Shown piece by piece: positions 31,526-39,809 of a DNA stretch of 64,000 nucleotides. Both the position numbers and the translations under genes were made by a program. Position 1 is the stretch's first letter. Every line of letters begins with the position of its first letter. Origin of the DNA: Paenibacillus arenilitoris. GTDB taxonomy: Bacteria > Bacillota > Bacilli > Paenibacillales > Paenibacillaceae. The stretch is taken from contig NZ_JACXIY010000029.1 in assembly GCF_014705655.1 (NCBI RefSeq), positions 1 through 64,000 on the forward strand. Direction: 5' to 3'. The notes under the pieces are model-generated. The model did no database searches and was not told where the DNA came from. It saw only the letters and a program-made list of their open reading frames with translations.

Positions 31526-33439
31526 CTATTGCTTCGCTTTGATCTCGCCGGCCAAGCGCGAGATGACCTCTTCGATCGCATAGGAGCCGAGGTCGCCTTG
31601 GCCCCTCTGGCGGAGCGACACCGTGCCGGCCTGCAGCTCGCTCTCGCCGATGACGAGCGTGTATGGCACTTTCTCGAGGCCCGCCTCGCGGATTTTGTAG
31701 CCGAGCTTCTCGGCGCGGTCGTCCACCTGGGCGCGAATGCCTTCGGCGGCGAGCTTCCGCTTCACCTCGTGCGCGTAATCCGCATAACGGTCCGAAACCG
31801 GCAGCAGCTTCGCTTGCACCGGGGACAGCCAGAGCGGGAAGGCGCCCGAGTAATGCTCCGTCAGGATGCCGATGAACCGGTCGATCGAGCCGTATACCGC
31901 GCGGTGGATGACGACCGGCATATGCTTGCCGTTGTCTTCGCCGATATAGGACAGGCCGAATTTCTCCGGCATTTGAAAGTCGAGCTGAATCGTGCCGCAC
32001 TGCCAGCTCCGCTTCAAGGCGTCCGTAATGTGAAAGTCGATCTTCGGTCCGTAGAAGGCACCGTCCCCTTCATTCAGCCGATACGCCATGCCGCGGCTCT
32101 CCAAGACGTTGCGAAGCGACTGCTCAGCCTCTTCCCACAGCTCCTGCGAGCCCATCGAATCGTCCGGCCTCGTCGACAGCTCGACCCGGTAATCGAAGCC
32201 GAACACCCCGTACATGCGGTCGATCATGGCGATAATCCGGCCGATCTCCTCCTCGATCTGGTCGGGACGGACGAACAGGTGGGCGTCGTCCTGGCAGAAC
32301 GTGCGCACCCGCATCATGCCGTTCAGCGCGCCTGAGTACTCGTGGCGGTGAACCTGGCCGAATTCCGCGAGCCGGATCGGCAGCTCCCGGTAAGAGCGGC
32401 GGCCGTTTTTGAAAATGAGCATATGACCCGGACAGTTCATCGGCTTCAGCGCGTATTTCGTCTCGTCGACATCGGAGAAGTACATGTTGTCCTTGTAATG
32501 GTCCCAGTGGCCCGACTGCTCCCACATCCGGTTGTTCATCATGAACGGCGTCCGGACCTCCTCGTAGCCGCCCTGCCGCAGCAGCTCTCTGGCGAAGCCC
32601 TCGAGCTCCGTCCGGACCGTCATCCCGCTTGGCAGGTAGAACGGCATGCCCGGCGCCTCCTCCGAGAACATGAACAGCCCGAGCTCCTTGCCAAGCTTGC
32701 GGTGATCGCGCTTCTTCGCTTCCTCGATCAGCCGCAGATGCTCGTCGAGCTGCGACTTTTTGGGGAAAGCCGTACCGTAAATCCGCTGCAGCGTCTGGTT
32801 GTCCGAGCTGCCGCGCCAATACGCGCCTGCGACATGGAGAAGCTTAAACGCCTTGATCCGCCCCGTCGACGGCAAATGCGGCCCTCTGCACAAGTCGATA
32901 AACTCCCCCTGCTCATACAGCGAAATGACCGCATTCTCCGGAAGCTCGCCGATCAGCTCCAGCTTCAGCGGCTCCTCCAACTGCCCAAACCGCTCACAAG
33001 CCTCTTCGCGGCTGACCTCGCGGCGCTTAATCGGCCAATCCTCCCCGATAATCCGGAGCATCTCCAACTCGATGGCCGCCAGATCGTCGCCGGACAGCGG
33101 CTTATCGATCGCGACATCGTAATAGAAGCCGTCTTCGATGACCGGTCCGATCCCAAGCTTGACCGCCCGGCCGCCATAAATTCGCTTAATCGCCTGAGCC
33201 ATGGCATGGGCTGCGCTATGCCGGTAAATCGCGAGCCCTTCCGGGCTGTCCGGCGTCACGATGGCCAGCTCGCCATCCTCGCCGACGGCGTGCGACAGGT
33301 CCACGAGCCTGCCGTCCAATTTGGCTGCGACCGCATTTTTCCCCAGTCCGAGGCCGATCGTTCCCGCGATGTCCCCTACGGTCGTGCCCCGCTCCACCTC
33401 CAGCCTCGTTCCATCCGGTAAAATCATGTTAACCCTCAT
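31526..33439 (-). CDS. thrS: Threonyl-tRNA synthetase
   Basis: A 637-residue class IIa synthetase: N-terminal TGS domain (MILPDGTRLEVERGTTVGDI), editing domain with HSAAHAMAQAIKR and the CRGPHLPSTG Cys/His site, catalytic core with the zinc ligand in MNCPGHMLIFKN, motif 2 around MMRVRTFCQDDAHLF, and a C-terminal anticodon domain. ATG 33439 follows AGGAGG; the length equals other Bacillales ThrS. Expression is controlled by the T-box leader upstream, which senses uncharged tRNA-Thr. Confidence 0.96.
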   Translation of the reverse strand: MRVNMILPDGTRLEVERGTTVGDIAGTIGLGLGKNAVAAKLDGRLVDLSHAVGEDGELAIVTPDSPEGLAIYRHSAAHAMAQAIKRIYGGRAVKLGIGPVIEDGFYYDVAIDKPLSGDDLAAIELEMLRIIGEDWPIKRREVSREEACERFGQLEEPLKLELIGELPENAVISLYEQGEFIDLCRGPHLPSTGRIKAFKLLHVAGAYWRGSSDNQTLQRIYGTAFPKKSQLDEHLRLIEEAKKRDHRKLGKELGLFMFSEEAPGMPFYLPSGMTVRTELEGFARELLRQGGYEEVRTPFMMNNRMWEQSGHWDHYKDNMYFSDVDETKYALKPMNCPGHMLIFKNGRRSYRELPIRLAEFGQVHRHEYSGALNGMMRVRTFCQDDAHLFVRPDQIEEEIGRIIAMIDRMYGVFGFDYRVELSTRPDDSMGSQELWEEAEQSLRNVLESRGMAYRLNEGDGAFYGPKIDFHITDALKRSWQCGTIQLDFQMPEKFGLSYIGEDNGKHMPVVIHRAVYGSIDRFIGILTEHYSGAFPLWLSPVQAKLLPVSDRYADYAHEVKRKLAAEGIRAQVDDRAEKLGYKIREAGLEKVPYTLVIGESELQAGTVSLRQRGQGDLGSYAIEEVISRLAGEIKAKQ

Positions 33440-33471
33440 CCTGCAGCCTCCTATCGAATAAAAGTCGAACG

Positions 33472-33509
33472 CAAAAAAACGCATCTCTCCGCCAAGGGAC
33501 GAGTGCGTT
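33472..33509 (-). terminator. T-box terminator of thrS
   Basis: AACGCA (33509-33504) pairs with TGCGTT (33483-33478), with extra pairs inside, followed by seven T residues. Its 5' arm starts just after the T-box sequence so that the antiterminator competes with it. Confidence 0.85.
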
Positions 33510-33750
33510 CAGCTCGTGGTTCCACCCTCATTCGATCCGCCGCGCCGGGAAGGGCTGGCAAGATCCTTATTGAGCATCCGGTAACGGGGATGGGACGGCG
33601 CCGTCTACTTGCGGGACCTGGCAATAGGCCCGGGTTCGATCGCGCGGCTACAAAGGGGTAATCCCGCAACCGTCAGCCGAAGAAGCTCGCAGCAATCGCT
33701 TCTCTCTCTGTGCAGCCCGAATCGGGGACCTTGTCTTTGATCACAGCCAA
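33472..33750 (-). ncRNA. T-box leader of thrS (tRNA-Thr sensor)
   Basis: The diagnostic T-box sequence GGGTGGAACCACGA lies at 33527-33514 on the minus strand, followed by the terminator. Upstream, a long stem I (about 33735-33650) carries the AGAGAGAAG bulge region and, on its 3' side, GGGATTACCCCTTT, in which ACC (33659-33657) is a fitting threonine specifier codon. Uncharged tRNA would stabilise the antiterminator and allow thrS transcription. Confidence 0.9.
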
Positions 33751-33761
33751 TTTATGAATCG

Positions 33762-33790
33762 ATTGTAATCTGAATATTCCGGTTCGTCAA
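33762..33790 (-). promoter_or_regulatory. Promoter of the thrS leader
   Basis: TTGACG (33790-33785), 17-bp spacer, TACAAT (33767-33762) on the minus strand, just upstream of stem I of the T-box. Confidence 0.75.
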
Positions 33791-33795
33791 TCCCG

Positions 33796-34578
33796 TTAGA
33801 CGATCGCGGACCGCTCGTGCAAATAATCGGACGGCGAGCTTCCGGTGCTCCGCTTGAAAATCCGGTGAAAATACGACACGTCGTTATAGCCCAAATAGTC
33901 GGCGATCTCGCCGACCGTCAGCTGCGACTCCGTCAGCATGTAGACGGCGGTTTTCATGCGCTGGTTATGCACGTATTCGCTGATCGTCTGGCCGGTCACG
34001 GCCTTGAACAGCGTCGCCGCGTAATTCGGCGTCGTCTTGATGACGTCCCCGAGCTCCTCCTTGGTCACCTTGCCCCGGTAATGCGTCAGGATATACTGCT
34101 TCATGCTTTCCGCCCGCCGGTGCTTATCCGATGATATGGCGCCCCGGTCCCGTTCCTGGTTCAAAAAGACGAGCGCCTCGGTCAGCAGCGCCTGGGCCAT
34201 CTGCTCGTAATACGGCGGCCGTTCGCTCCACTGCGCCATAACCCCCCGCAATCGCTCGAGCACTTTCTCGTAGCAGCCGAGCCTCTGCCAGAGCGGCTCC
34301 CGCGATCGAAGGATCGGCAGACCAGCCTCGGCGGCCGCCTTCCGGAAATTGACGACGTATTTCGTATGCAGCACGGTCGGAATGCTCTTGCCATAAAAAG
34401 GGACATGACCGGGAATAATGAGCAGGTCGCCCTTCTCCACGATCACCTTCTCGTCATTCACCCAATAGACACATTTGCCGTAGGTGACCAAGGAAAGATG
34501 GAAGCTCGGCTTGTCGCCCCCGCCCTCCTCGTACCAATCGGCTCCGTTATCCTGATGCGCATCCAAAATCGCAAGCAT
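33796..34578 (-). CDS. AraC-family transcriptional regulator
   Basis: A 260-residue regulator: a cupin-type sensor (about 1-130, DLLIIPGHVPFYGKSIPTVL) and two C-terminal helix-turn-helix units (VTKEELGDVIKTTPNYAATL and LTVGEIADYLGYNDVSYFHR). ATG 34578 is chosen for the GGGAG nine bases upstream; the frame extends to 34611 through the operator. It is divergent from a pyruvate kinase gene and two 13-bp direct repeats lie between, so it likely controls that gene and itself. Confidence 0.9.
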   Translation of the reverse strand: MLAILDAHQDNGADWYEEGGGDKPSFHLSLVTYGKCVYWVNDEKVIVEKGDLLIIPGHVPFYGKSIPTVLHTKYVVNFRKAAAEAGLPILRSREPLWQRLGCYEKVLERLRGVMAQWSERPPYYEQMAQALLTEALVFLNQERDRGAISSDKHRRAESMKQYILTHYRGKVTKEELGDVIKTTPNYAATLFKAVTGQTISEYVHNQRMKTAVYMLTESQLTVGEIADYLGYNDVSYFHRIFKRSTGSSPSDYLHERSAIV

Positions 34579-34596
34579 GTGACCAGCTCCCGTTAC

Positions 34597-34628
34597 TGTA
34601 CTATAGTACATTCATTGTACTATAGTTC
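34597..34628. promoter_or_regulatory. Direct-repeat operator between araC-type regulator and pyruvate kinase
   Basis: TGTACTATAGTAC (34597-34609) and TGTACTATAGTTC (34616-34628) are 12/13 identical, 19 bp apart start to start; the first is also a near palindrome. The pyruvate kinase has a TACAAT at 34653-34658 but no good -35, consistent with activator dependence. Confidence 0.65.
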
Positions 34629-34683
34629 TTATTCCGATAGGAGCCTTCACGCTACAATATAAAAAAACGAGGAGGCCGATTAC

Positions 34684-36099
34684 ATGCAAAAAACGAAAAT
34701 CATATGTACGATGGGACCCGCCTGCGACTCCGTGCCGACGCTGAAGGAAATGATCCAGGCCGGCATGACCGTCGGCAGATTGAACATGGCGCACGGCGAG
34801 CTGGAGGATCACTTGAAGCGGATGAATAATATCCGGCAAGCCGCGCGGGAGCTCGGCACATTTGTGCCGATCATGATGGATATCAAAGGACCCGAGGTGC
34901 GCATCGGCAAGCTGAAGGAAGCTTCCTGCGAGCTCGTCATCGGCGAAGAGCTCGTGCTCACGACCGACGACGTGCTCGGCGACGCGACCCGCCTGCCCGT
35001 CAATTACGCAGAGCTGCCGTCCGTGGTGAAGCCTGGCGACCGGATTTTAATTGACGACGGACTCGTGGACCTTACCGTTCTCTCGGTTAACGGCGGCGAC
35101 ATTACGTGCAAAATCGTCAACGGCGGAACGCTGAAGCCGAGAAAAGGCGTCAACCTGCCCGGCATCAAGACGACGCTTCCCGGCGTAACGGAGCGCGACG
35201 TCAAGCACATCCGCTTCGGGCTGGAGCATGACGTGGAGATCATCGCCGCTTCCTTCGTTCGCAAAGCCGAGGATATCCTTGAAATCCGCAACATTTTGGA
35301 AGAAGCCGGCGCGAACCACGTGCAGGTCATCTCGAAAATCGAAAACGAGGAAGGCATGTCCAATCTCGACGCGATCATCGAGGTGTCGGACGGCATCATG
35401 GTCGCGCGCGGCGACCTCGGCGTCGAAGTGCCGATCGAGGACGTGCCGATGATGCAGCGCGAAATGATCGGCAAGTGCAATCTGGTCGGCAAGCCGGTCA
35501 TCGTCGCGACGCACATGCTCGAGTCGATGCAGGTGAACCCGCGCCCGACGCGCGCGGAAGTAAGCGACGTCGCGAACGCGGTGCTGCAGGGCGCCGACGT
35601 CGTCATGCTGTCCGGCGAGACCGCGGCCGGCAAATACCCGGTCGAGTCGGTCCGGACGATGGCATCGATCGCGCGCAAGGCGGAATCGATGATCGATTAC
35701 GACGAGCAGTTCGCGAAGAAGAGAACGCAGCACAGCACCAACATTACGGAGGTCATCAGCCAGGGCGTCGTCAGCTCTTCGCTGGAGCTGAACGCGAAAG
35801 CGATTCTGACCTCGACGGAAAGCGGCTTTACGGCGCGCATGATCTCGAAGTACCGCCCGCAGGCGCCGATTATCGCAATCACGCAGCATGACCGCGTGCT
35901 GCCGAAGATTTGCCTGCTGTCCGGCGTCATTCCCGTCAAGGGCGATGCCGTTACGACGACGGACGAAATGTTCGAGTCCGCCACCAGGAGCGCGGCGGCG
36001 ACCGGCCTGATCGCGCCGGGCGACATCGTCGTTCTGTCGGCGGGCGTGCCGCTCGGCCAAGCGGGAGCGACCAACTTGATCAAGGTTGCGCAAGTGTGA
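34684..36099 (+). CDS. pyk: Pyruvate kinase, short form with altered cation site
   Basis: A 471-residue pyruvate kinase starting at ATG 34684 behind GAGGAGG. Core motifs are present: VISKIENEEG (catalytic Lys), DGIMVARGDLGVEVP, LSGETAAGKYPVE. Two positions that bind the activating K+ in most enzymes differ: RLNFSHG reads RLNMAHG (Ser to Ala) and DTKGPE reads DIKGPE (Thr to Ile). It also lacks the extra C-terminal PEP-utiliser-like domain of Bacillus Pyk. Control by the divergent AraC-type regulator suggests a conditional second isozyme rather than the housekeeping one (inference). Confidence 0.85.
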   Translation: MQKTKIICTMGPACDSVPTLKEMIQAGMTVGRLNMAHGELEDHLKRMNNIRQAARELGTFVPIMMDIKGPEVRIGKLKEASCELVIGEELVLTTDDVLGDATRLPVNYAELPSVVKPGDRILIDDGLVDLTVLSVNGGDITCKIVNGGTLKPRKGVNLPGIKTTLPGVTERDVKHIRFGLEHDVEIIAASFVRKAEDILEIRNILEEAGANHVQVISKIENEEGMSNLDAIIEVSDGIMVARGDLGVEVPIEDVPMMQREMIGKCNLVGKPVIVATHMLESMQVNPRPTRAEVSDVANAVLQGADVVMLSGETAAGKYPVESVRTMASIARKAESMIDYDEQFAKKRTQHSTNITEVISQGVVSSSLELNAKAILTSTESGFTARMISKYRPQAPIIAITQHDRVLPKICLLSGVIPVKGDAVTTTDEMFESATRSAAATGLIAPGDIVVLSAGVPLGQAGATNLIKVAQV

Positions 36100-36162
36100 G
36101 GCCATAAGGGTATACTGGATAGGTGAACGATCGTCTTCACTTCGAACGGGAGGTACGAGACA

Positions 36163-36459
36163 ATGAAGAAAGAGCATACGGTCCATTTCAAAATCATTCG
36201 AGGCAGCGAGACGAAGCATTTGACGGGCCTCATCTTCCTGGAGGAGAATGAGCAGCCTACCCTTCAGGATTTTGCCGAATGCCTGAAGCAGTGCGGCCAC
36301 GACGTGCGCGTGGAGAACGAGGAGCAGTTCATATTCCGTGCGAATAAGCCCGGGGAGGACTACCTGATCGACGTCTTGGAGGACTATAAGCCGAGTACGA
36401 AAGATCCGCTTGCCGAAAATTTGGCCAAAAGCTTCATCAAGAAGACCCCCTACCTATAA
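36163..36459 (+). CDS. Small uncharacterised protein
   Basis: A 98-residue acidic soluble protein behind CGGGAGGT at ATG 36163, 63 bp after pyk and possibly co-transcribed. It has alternating strands and helices (LQDFAECLKQCGHDVRVE) and no recognisable domain, signal or membrane segment. Confidence 0.55.
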   Translation: MKKEHTVHFKIIRGSETKHLTGLIFLEENEQPTLQDFAECLKQCGHDVRVENEEQFIFRANKPGEDYLIDVLEDYKPSTKDPLAENLAKSFIKKTPYL

Positions 36460-36465
36460 CCGAAA

Positions 36466-36512
36466 CCGCGCGGCGAATCTGCAAGCCAAAGGCCCCAGTT
36501 CGCCGCGCGGTC
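36466..36512 (+). terminator. Hairpin after the small gene
   Basis: ACCGCGCGGCGAA pairs with TTCGCCGCGCGGT (13 bp). There is no T run of good quality after it, so it may be a weak terminator or a transcript-end stabiliser. Confidence 0.55.
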
Positions 36513-36631
36513 CTACCTCAATTTTAAGACTTTGGAAATATTTGCAATAACCCTTCCTTGTGTTACGCTTTCAACATATCCAAAATCACCAAGCCCACAG
36601 CAAGGTGCATTGACGAGAAAGTTGGTGGCCC

Positions 36632-37009
36632 GTGCGTAACGCCGAAGCAGTCACAGCCGTATTCATTATTTTAATTTCATTGCCGATTTGCCTCGTCGCC
36701 TTTCTGGTCATCCGGCAATCGTTTCAACCCAACCGCGAGATCAAGCAAATTTTGAAAAACGGGGTGCCCAAGGAAGCGACGATCGCCTCCATCCGGCAGA
36801 CCGATACCGAGATCAACGGCCATCCCGAGGTGTTTATCGGCCTATCGATCGCCAGGGAACACGGAGAGCCTCTCCGCACGATCATTAAAACCGCCATCCA
36901 GATGGTCCATATTCCTAAGTACCAGCCCGGCCGCAAAGTGAGGGTCAAGGTGCTGGAGATCGACGGGAAGATCAAGGTCGCGCTCGAAGACGCCTCGACC
37001 ATCAGCTGA
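36632..37009 (+). CDS. Single-pass membrane protein, DUF3592-like
   Basis: A 125-residue protein with one N-terminal membrane helix (VTAVFIILISLPICLVAFLV) and an OB/beta-rich extracellular or cytosolic part of the DUF3592 type (EATIASIRQTDTEINGHPEV ... GRKVRVKV). Start GTG 36632 has only a weak GGTGG upstream. Function unknown. Confidence 0.6.
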   Translation: MRNAEAVTAVFIILISLPICLVAFLVIRQSFQPNREIKQILKNGVPKEATIASIRQTDTEINGHPEVFIGLSIAREHGEPLRTIIKTAIQMVHIPKYQPGRKVRVKVLEIDGKIKVALEDASTIS

Positions 37010-37110
37010 TTGCGGCGCGGCGGAAGCCCTCTCTGCTTTACGGAGCGGCAGGCCGCGCCATACGAATAAACGATTGTGCCGGTATGGACATAAGTCCGGT
37101 GCGCATAGCG

Positions 37111-37142
37111 ATAAGGCGACGGTCCGCAGGCCATCGCCTTTT
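37111..37142 (+). terminator. Terminator downstream of the DUF3592-like gene
   Basis: AAGGCGA and TCGCCTT with an inner GG/CC pair around TCCGCAGG, followed by TTTTTT. The rest of 37010-37310 contains nothing else I recognise. Confidence 0.75.
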
Positions 37143-37310
37143 TTGATCTTGCCCGTGCCCGGCCTTGAACAGCATCATGAATAGCTTACGCTTTGTATCC
37201 GTTCCCGAAGACGGACATTGGTCCAAGACTATGCGCCAATTTCTATCGAAGAGCCTTCCGGACTGCCTGCCAGGCGCGACGGAGGGCTTTTCCGCTTGCT
37301 TATCATGCAC

Positions 37311-37703
37311 CTACTTCTTCTTCGCGGAGCGCACGATCCAATATACGGCCTCGACGACCAAGCCGACGGCGAAGCCGGCCACAACCGCCTCCAGGAAGGC
37401 GAACAGGCTGATCAAATCCTCCCAGCCGGTCCTATTCCGGGCATACGACGCCATCATAATCAGGCCGGCCGCCATCCCGAGCGTCGAAAGCAGCCACAAG
37501 CGCCGGGCGCCGAGCCATCCGGCGAAGCCGATCAGAAACGACAAAATGACGGCGAGCAGCATGAACCGGAAAGCATGGACGCCCGTGAACGTCTGCCCCA
37601 GCAAGGCGAATCGGATCAGCCACAGCAGGATGCTGACGACGAGCGACGATACGCCCGCGTAAACCCACCATTGGCCGCTTCTCGCGGCCGGAAGCCAGCG
37701 CAT
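37311..37703 (-). CDS. Four-helix membrane protein of unknown function
   Basis: A 130-residue protein with four hydrophobic segments (about residues 12-34, 45-66, 70-88, 98-124) and a basic tail (RSAKKK). GAGAAAGGGG precedes ATG 37703. No family recognised. Confidence 0.6.
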   Translation of the reverse strand: MRWLPAARSGQWWVYAGVSSLVVSILLWLIRFALLGQTFTGVHAFRFMLLAVILSFLIGFAGWLGARRLWLLSTLGMAAGLIMMASYARNRTGWEDLISLFAFLEAVVAGFAVGLVVEAVYWIVRSAKKK

Positions 37704-37864
37704 TTCTTATCCCCTTTCTCAAGCAAAGCGTTGTTGCTTATATAAACGGCCGAAGCGGCCGCTTTGTTTCGCCCCCTCCGTTAAAATAAGGCCTCGGATA
37801 CACTGGCAAATCCGAATCTAGCGAATAGTATATATTGCTAGATTACTAGGAGGTGGTAGAGTAT

Positions 37865-38227
37865 ATGGTGTTACAACTTAACGGTATCGTAGGGGGCAAG
37901 AAGGCCATTCCGGTTGGCCCGGGCCAAACGTTCATGCTGCAGCAAATCGTGATCAACGTTCCGAACGGCAAGAAGCTGACGTTAAAAACCGCGAACTTCC
38001 TGCTCGACAACGAAGCGTTCGCCATCAAGGTCGAAGCCAATCCGTCGCCCGGCAAATTCGTCGCCAGAGGGGGATTCGGCGATCTGAAGCCGAACAAAGT
38101 TCTCTTCCGCAACAACACCGGCGACGGCGTGATCATCTTCCTGACCGTAAGCGCCGTGAACACGTCGCGCAAATCCCAGACATTAAGCCGCAACGACAGC
38201 TGGCTGTTCCGCCTCTCTCGCTGCTAG
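37865..38227 (+). CDS. Small beta-rich protein of unknown function
   Basis: A 120-residue protein, ATG 37865 behind AGGAGGTG. It is beta-rich, neutral to basic, without signal or membrane segment (GGKKAIPVGPGQTFMLQQIV; KVLFRNNTGDGVIIFL). Own promoter region and strong terminator indicate a single gene. Not recognised. Confidence 0.6.
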   Translation: MVLQLNGIVGGKKAIPVGPGQTFMLQQIVINVPNGKKLTLKTANFLLDNEAFAIKVEANPSPGKFVARGGFGDLKPNKVLFRNNTGDGVIIFLTVSAVNTSRKSQTLSRNDSWLFRLSRC

Positions 38228-38239
38228 CAAAGGCGCCGC

Positions 38240-38270
38240 GTCTCCCGTCCGTCATGGACGGGAGTTTTTT
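38240..38270 (+). terminator. Terminator after the small beta-rich gene
   Basis: CTCCCGTCC and GGACGGGAG around GTCAT followed by eight T residues. Confidence 0.88.
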
Positions 38271-38383
38271 TTGAGGAATTCGACTTAAGTCCAGTTCGGC
38301 GCCGGACCCCGATCGGTTTCAATATTTTGGCAGAACGTTTATCCTTTACATGTTACGGAACATGATGCAAAGGATGTGCAAGG

Positions 38384-39625
38384 ATGAAAACGAAACGCCT
38401 GGCCAGAGCCGCTCTCCTCTTCTTCTCCATTCTGCTCGTTCTATTGGCGGCCTCGCTGTTCTACCTCCTTCCGAAAAAGCTGTTTCGCGAGCCGAGCGGC
38501 CCGTACTCCGTCGGCACGACGATTCGTTACGCCGTCGATGCCGCGCGCGACGAGATCCTGTCGCCGCAGCCGGGCGACAAGCGGGAGCTCCTGCTGCAAA
38601 TTTGGTACCCGGCGGCCGACAACGACTTGCCGAGGGCAAGCTACGGCACGCATATGCCGGAGACGATCGCCGCCATGTCGGACGACCTCGGCGTTCCGTC
38701 CTTCCTGCTCCGCCATCTCGAAGACGTCCGCTCCTATTCCGCCCTTAACGCTCCGATGTCCGGCGAGGAGAGCGCCTATCCCGTTATTTTATTCTCCCAC
38801 GGCTTCGGCCTGTACGGCTTCCAGAATACGTTCCAAATGGAAGAGCTCGCCTCCCAAGGCTATATCGTCGCGGCGATCCAGCATCCGTACCATTCCGTGC
38901 TGACCGTGTTCGAGGACGGGCGAACCGCCGCGGCGCCGCCGAACGAGCTGCCGCCCTTCGAGCAGTTCATGGCAATGAACGACATGCTGAACGGCATCTG
39001 GGTCAAGGATGCGCAATTCGTGCTGGATGAGCTGGAGAGGCTGAACCGGGGCGGCGAAGACGGACTGCTGTCGCAGCGGCTCGACCTCGCGAAGGTCGGG
39101 ATGCTCGGCCATTCCTACGGCGGAGCGGCGGCGGCCCAGATGCTTCTGCTCGACCCGCGGGTGAAGGCCGCGGTCAACCTTGACGGTTCGCTGACGGGAA
39201 CGGGCCGAATACCGGCGACCGGCTTCGGCAAGCCTTACATGCAGCTGTCGACCGAACAAGCGCCGCAAGACGGCGACTCCTTCTCCGAAGCGCCATTGCA
39301 GGATGCGGGCTTCCCGCAGGAAGAAATCGAGCGGCACCAAGCCTTCCTGCAGACGTACGCCGACAATCAGCGGAACGCCCTGCGGAACGGCGGCTATCAT
39401 GTCCGGCTCAAAGGCGCGTCGCATTACACGTTTACCGACATCGTCCTCTATTCCCCGATCGTGCCCTTCGTGCTCAAAGACAAAATCGACGCCAAGGCCG
39501 CCCACGACGCCATCAACGAATACACGCTCGCGTTTTTCGATCACGCGCTGCGGGGCATCGGTTCCCCGCTACCGGATCGTCCGTCGACCGATGCCGCCGA
39601 AGTTGCGGTTAACGGCGACGCCTAG
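38384..39625 (+). CDS. PAF-acetylhydrolase-like alpha/beta hydrolase
   Basis: A 413-residue membrane-anchored or secreted hydrolase: N-terminal helix LLFFSILLVLLAASLFYLL, then an alpha/beta-hydrolase domain with nucleophile motif GMLGHSYGGAA, acid Asp in AAVNLDGSL and His in GASHYTFTD, plus FSHGFGLYG as oxyanion loop. The pattern is that of plasma PAF-acetylhydrolase/lipase class proteins of bacteria. Likely an extracytoplasmic ester hydrolase. Single gene with terminator. Confidence 0.85.
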   Translation: MKTKRLARAALLFFSILLVLLAASLFYLLPKKLFREPSGPYSVGTTIRYAVDAARDEILSPQPGDKRELLLQIWYPAADNDLPRASYGTHMPETIAAMSDDLGVPSFLLRHLEDVRSYSALNAPMSGEESAYPVILFSHGFGLYGFQNTFQMEELASQGYIVAAIQHPYHSVLTVFEDGRTAAAPPNELPPFEQFMAMNDMLNGIWVKDAQFVLDELERLNRGGEDGLLSQRLDLAKVGMLGHSYGGAAAAQMLLLDPRVKAAVNLDGSLTGTGRIPATGFGKPYMQLSTEQAPQDGDSFSEAPLQDAGFPQEEIERHQAFLQTYADNQRNALRNGGYHVRLKGASHYTFTDIVLYSPIVPFVLKDKIDAKAAHDAINEYTLAFFDHALRGIGSPLPDRPSTDAAEVAVNGDA

Positions 39626-39651
39626 TACGCCTAGTCCATCCACGAAGAAAC

Positions 39652-39696
39652 GGCTGCCGCCAAGGCCAATCCGGCCTTGCGGCGGCCGTTTTTTTG
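39652..39696 (+). terminator. Terminator after the hydrolase gene
   Basis: ACGGC-GCCGC-AAGGCC pairs with GGCCTT-GCGGC-GCCGT, followed by seven T residues. Confidence 0.88.
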
Positions 39697-39809
39697 CGCA
39701 TATTGACCGCGGCGGTCCGGAAGCTTTCAGTAAACGTTCAGTCGAGATTGCCTCGTTGTTCCTCCTCAGCTACTGGGCCCAGCGGAAGTTCGTCTATTAA
39801 GCCGCAGCG

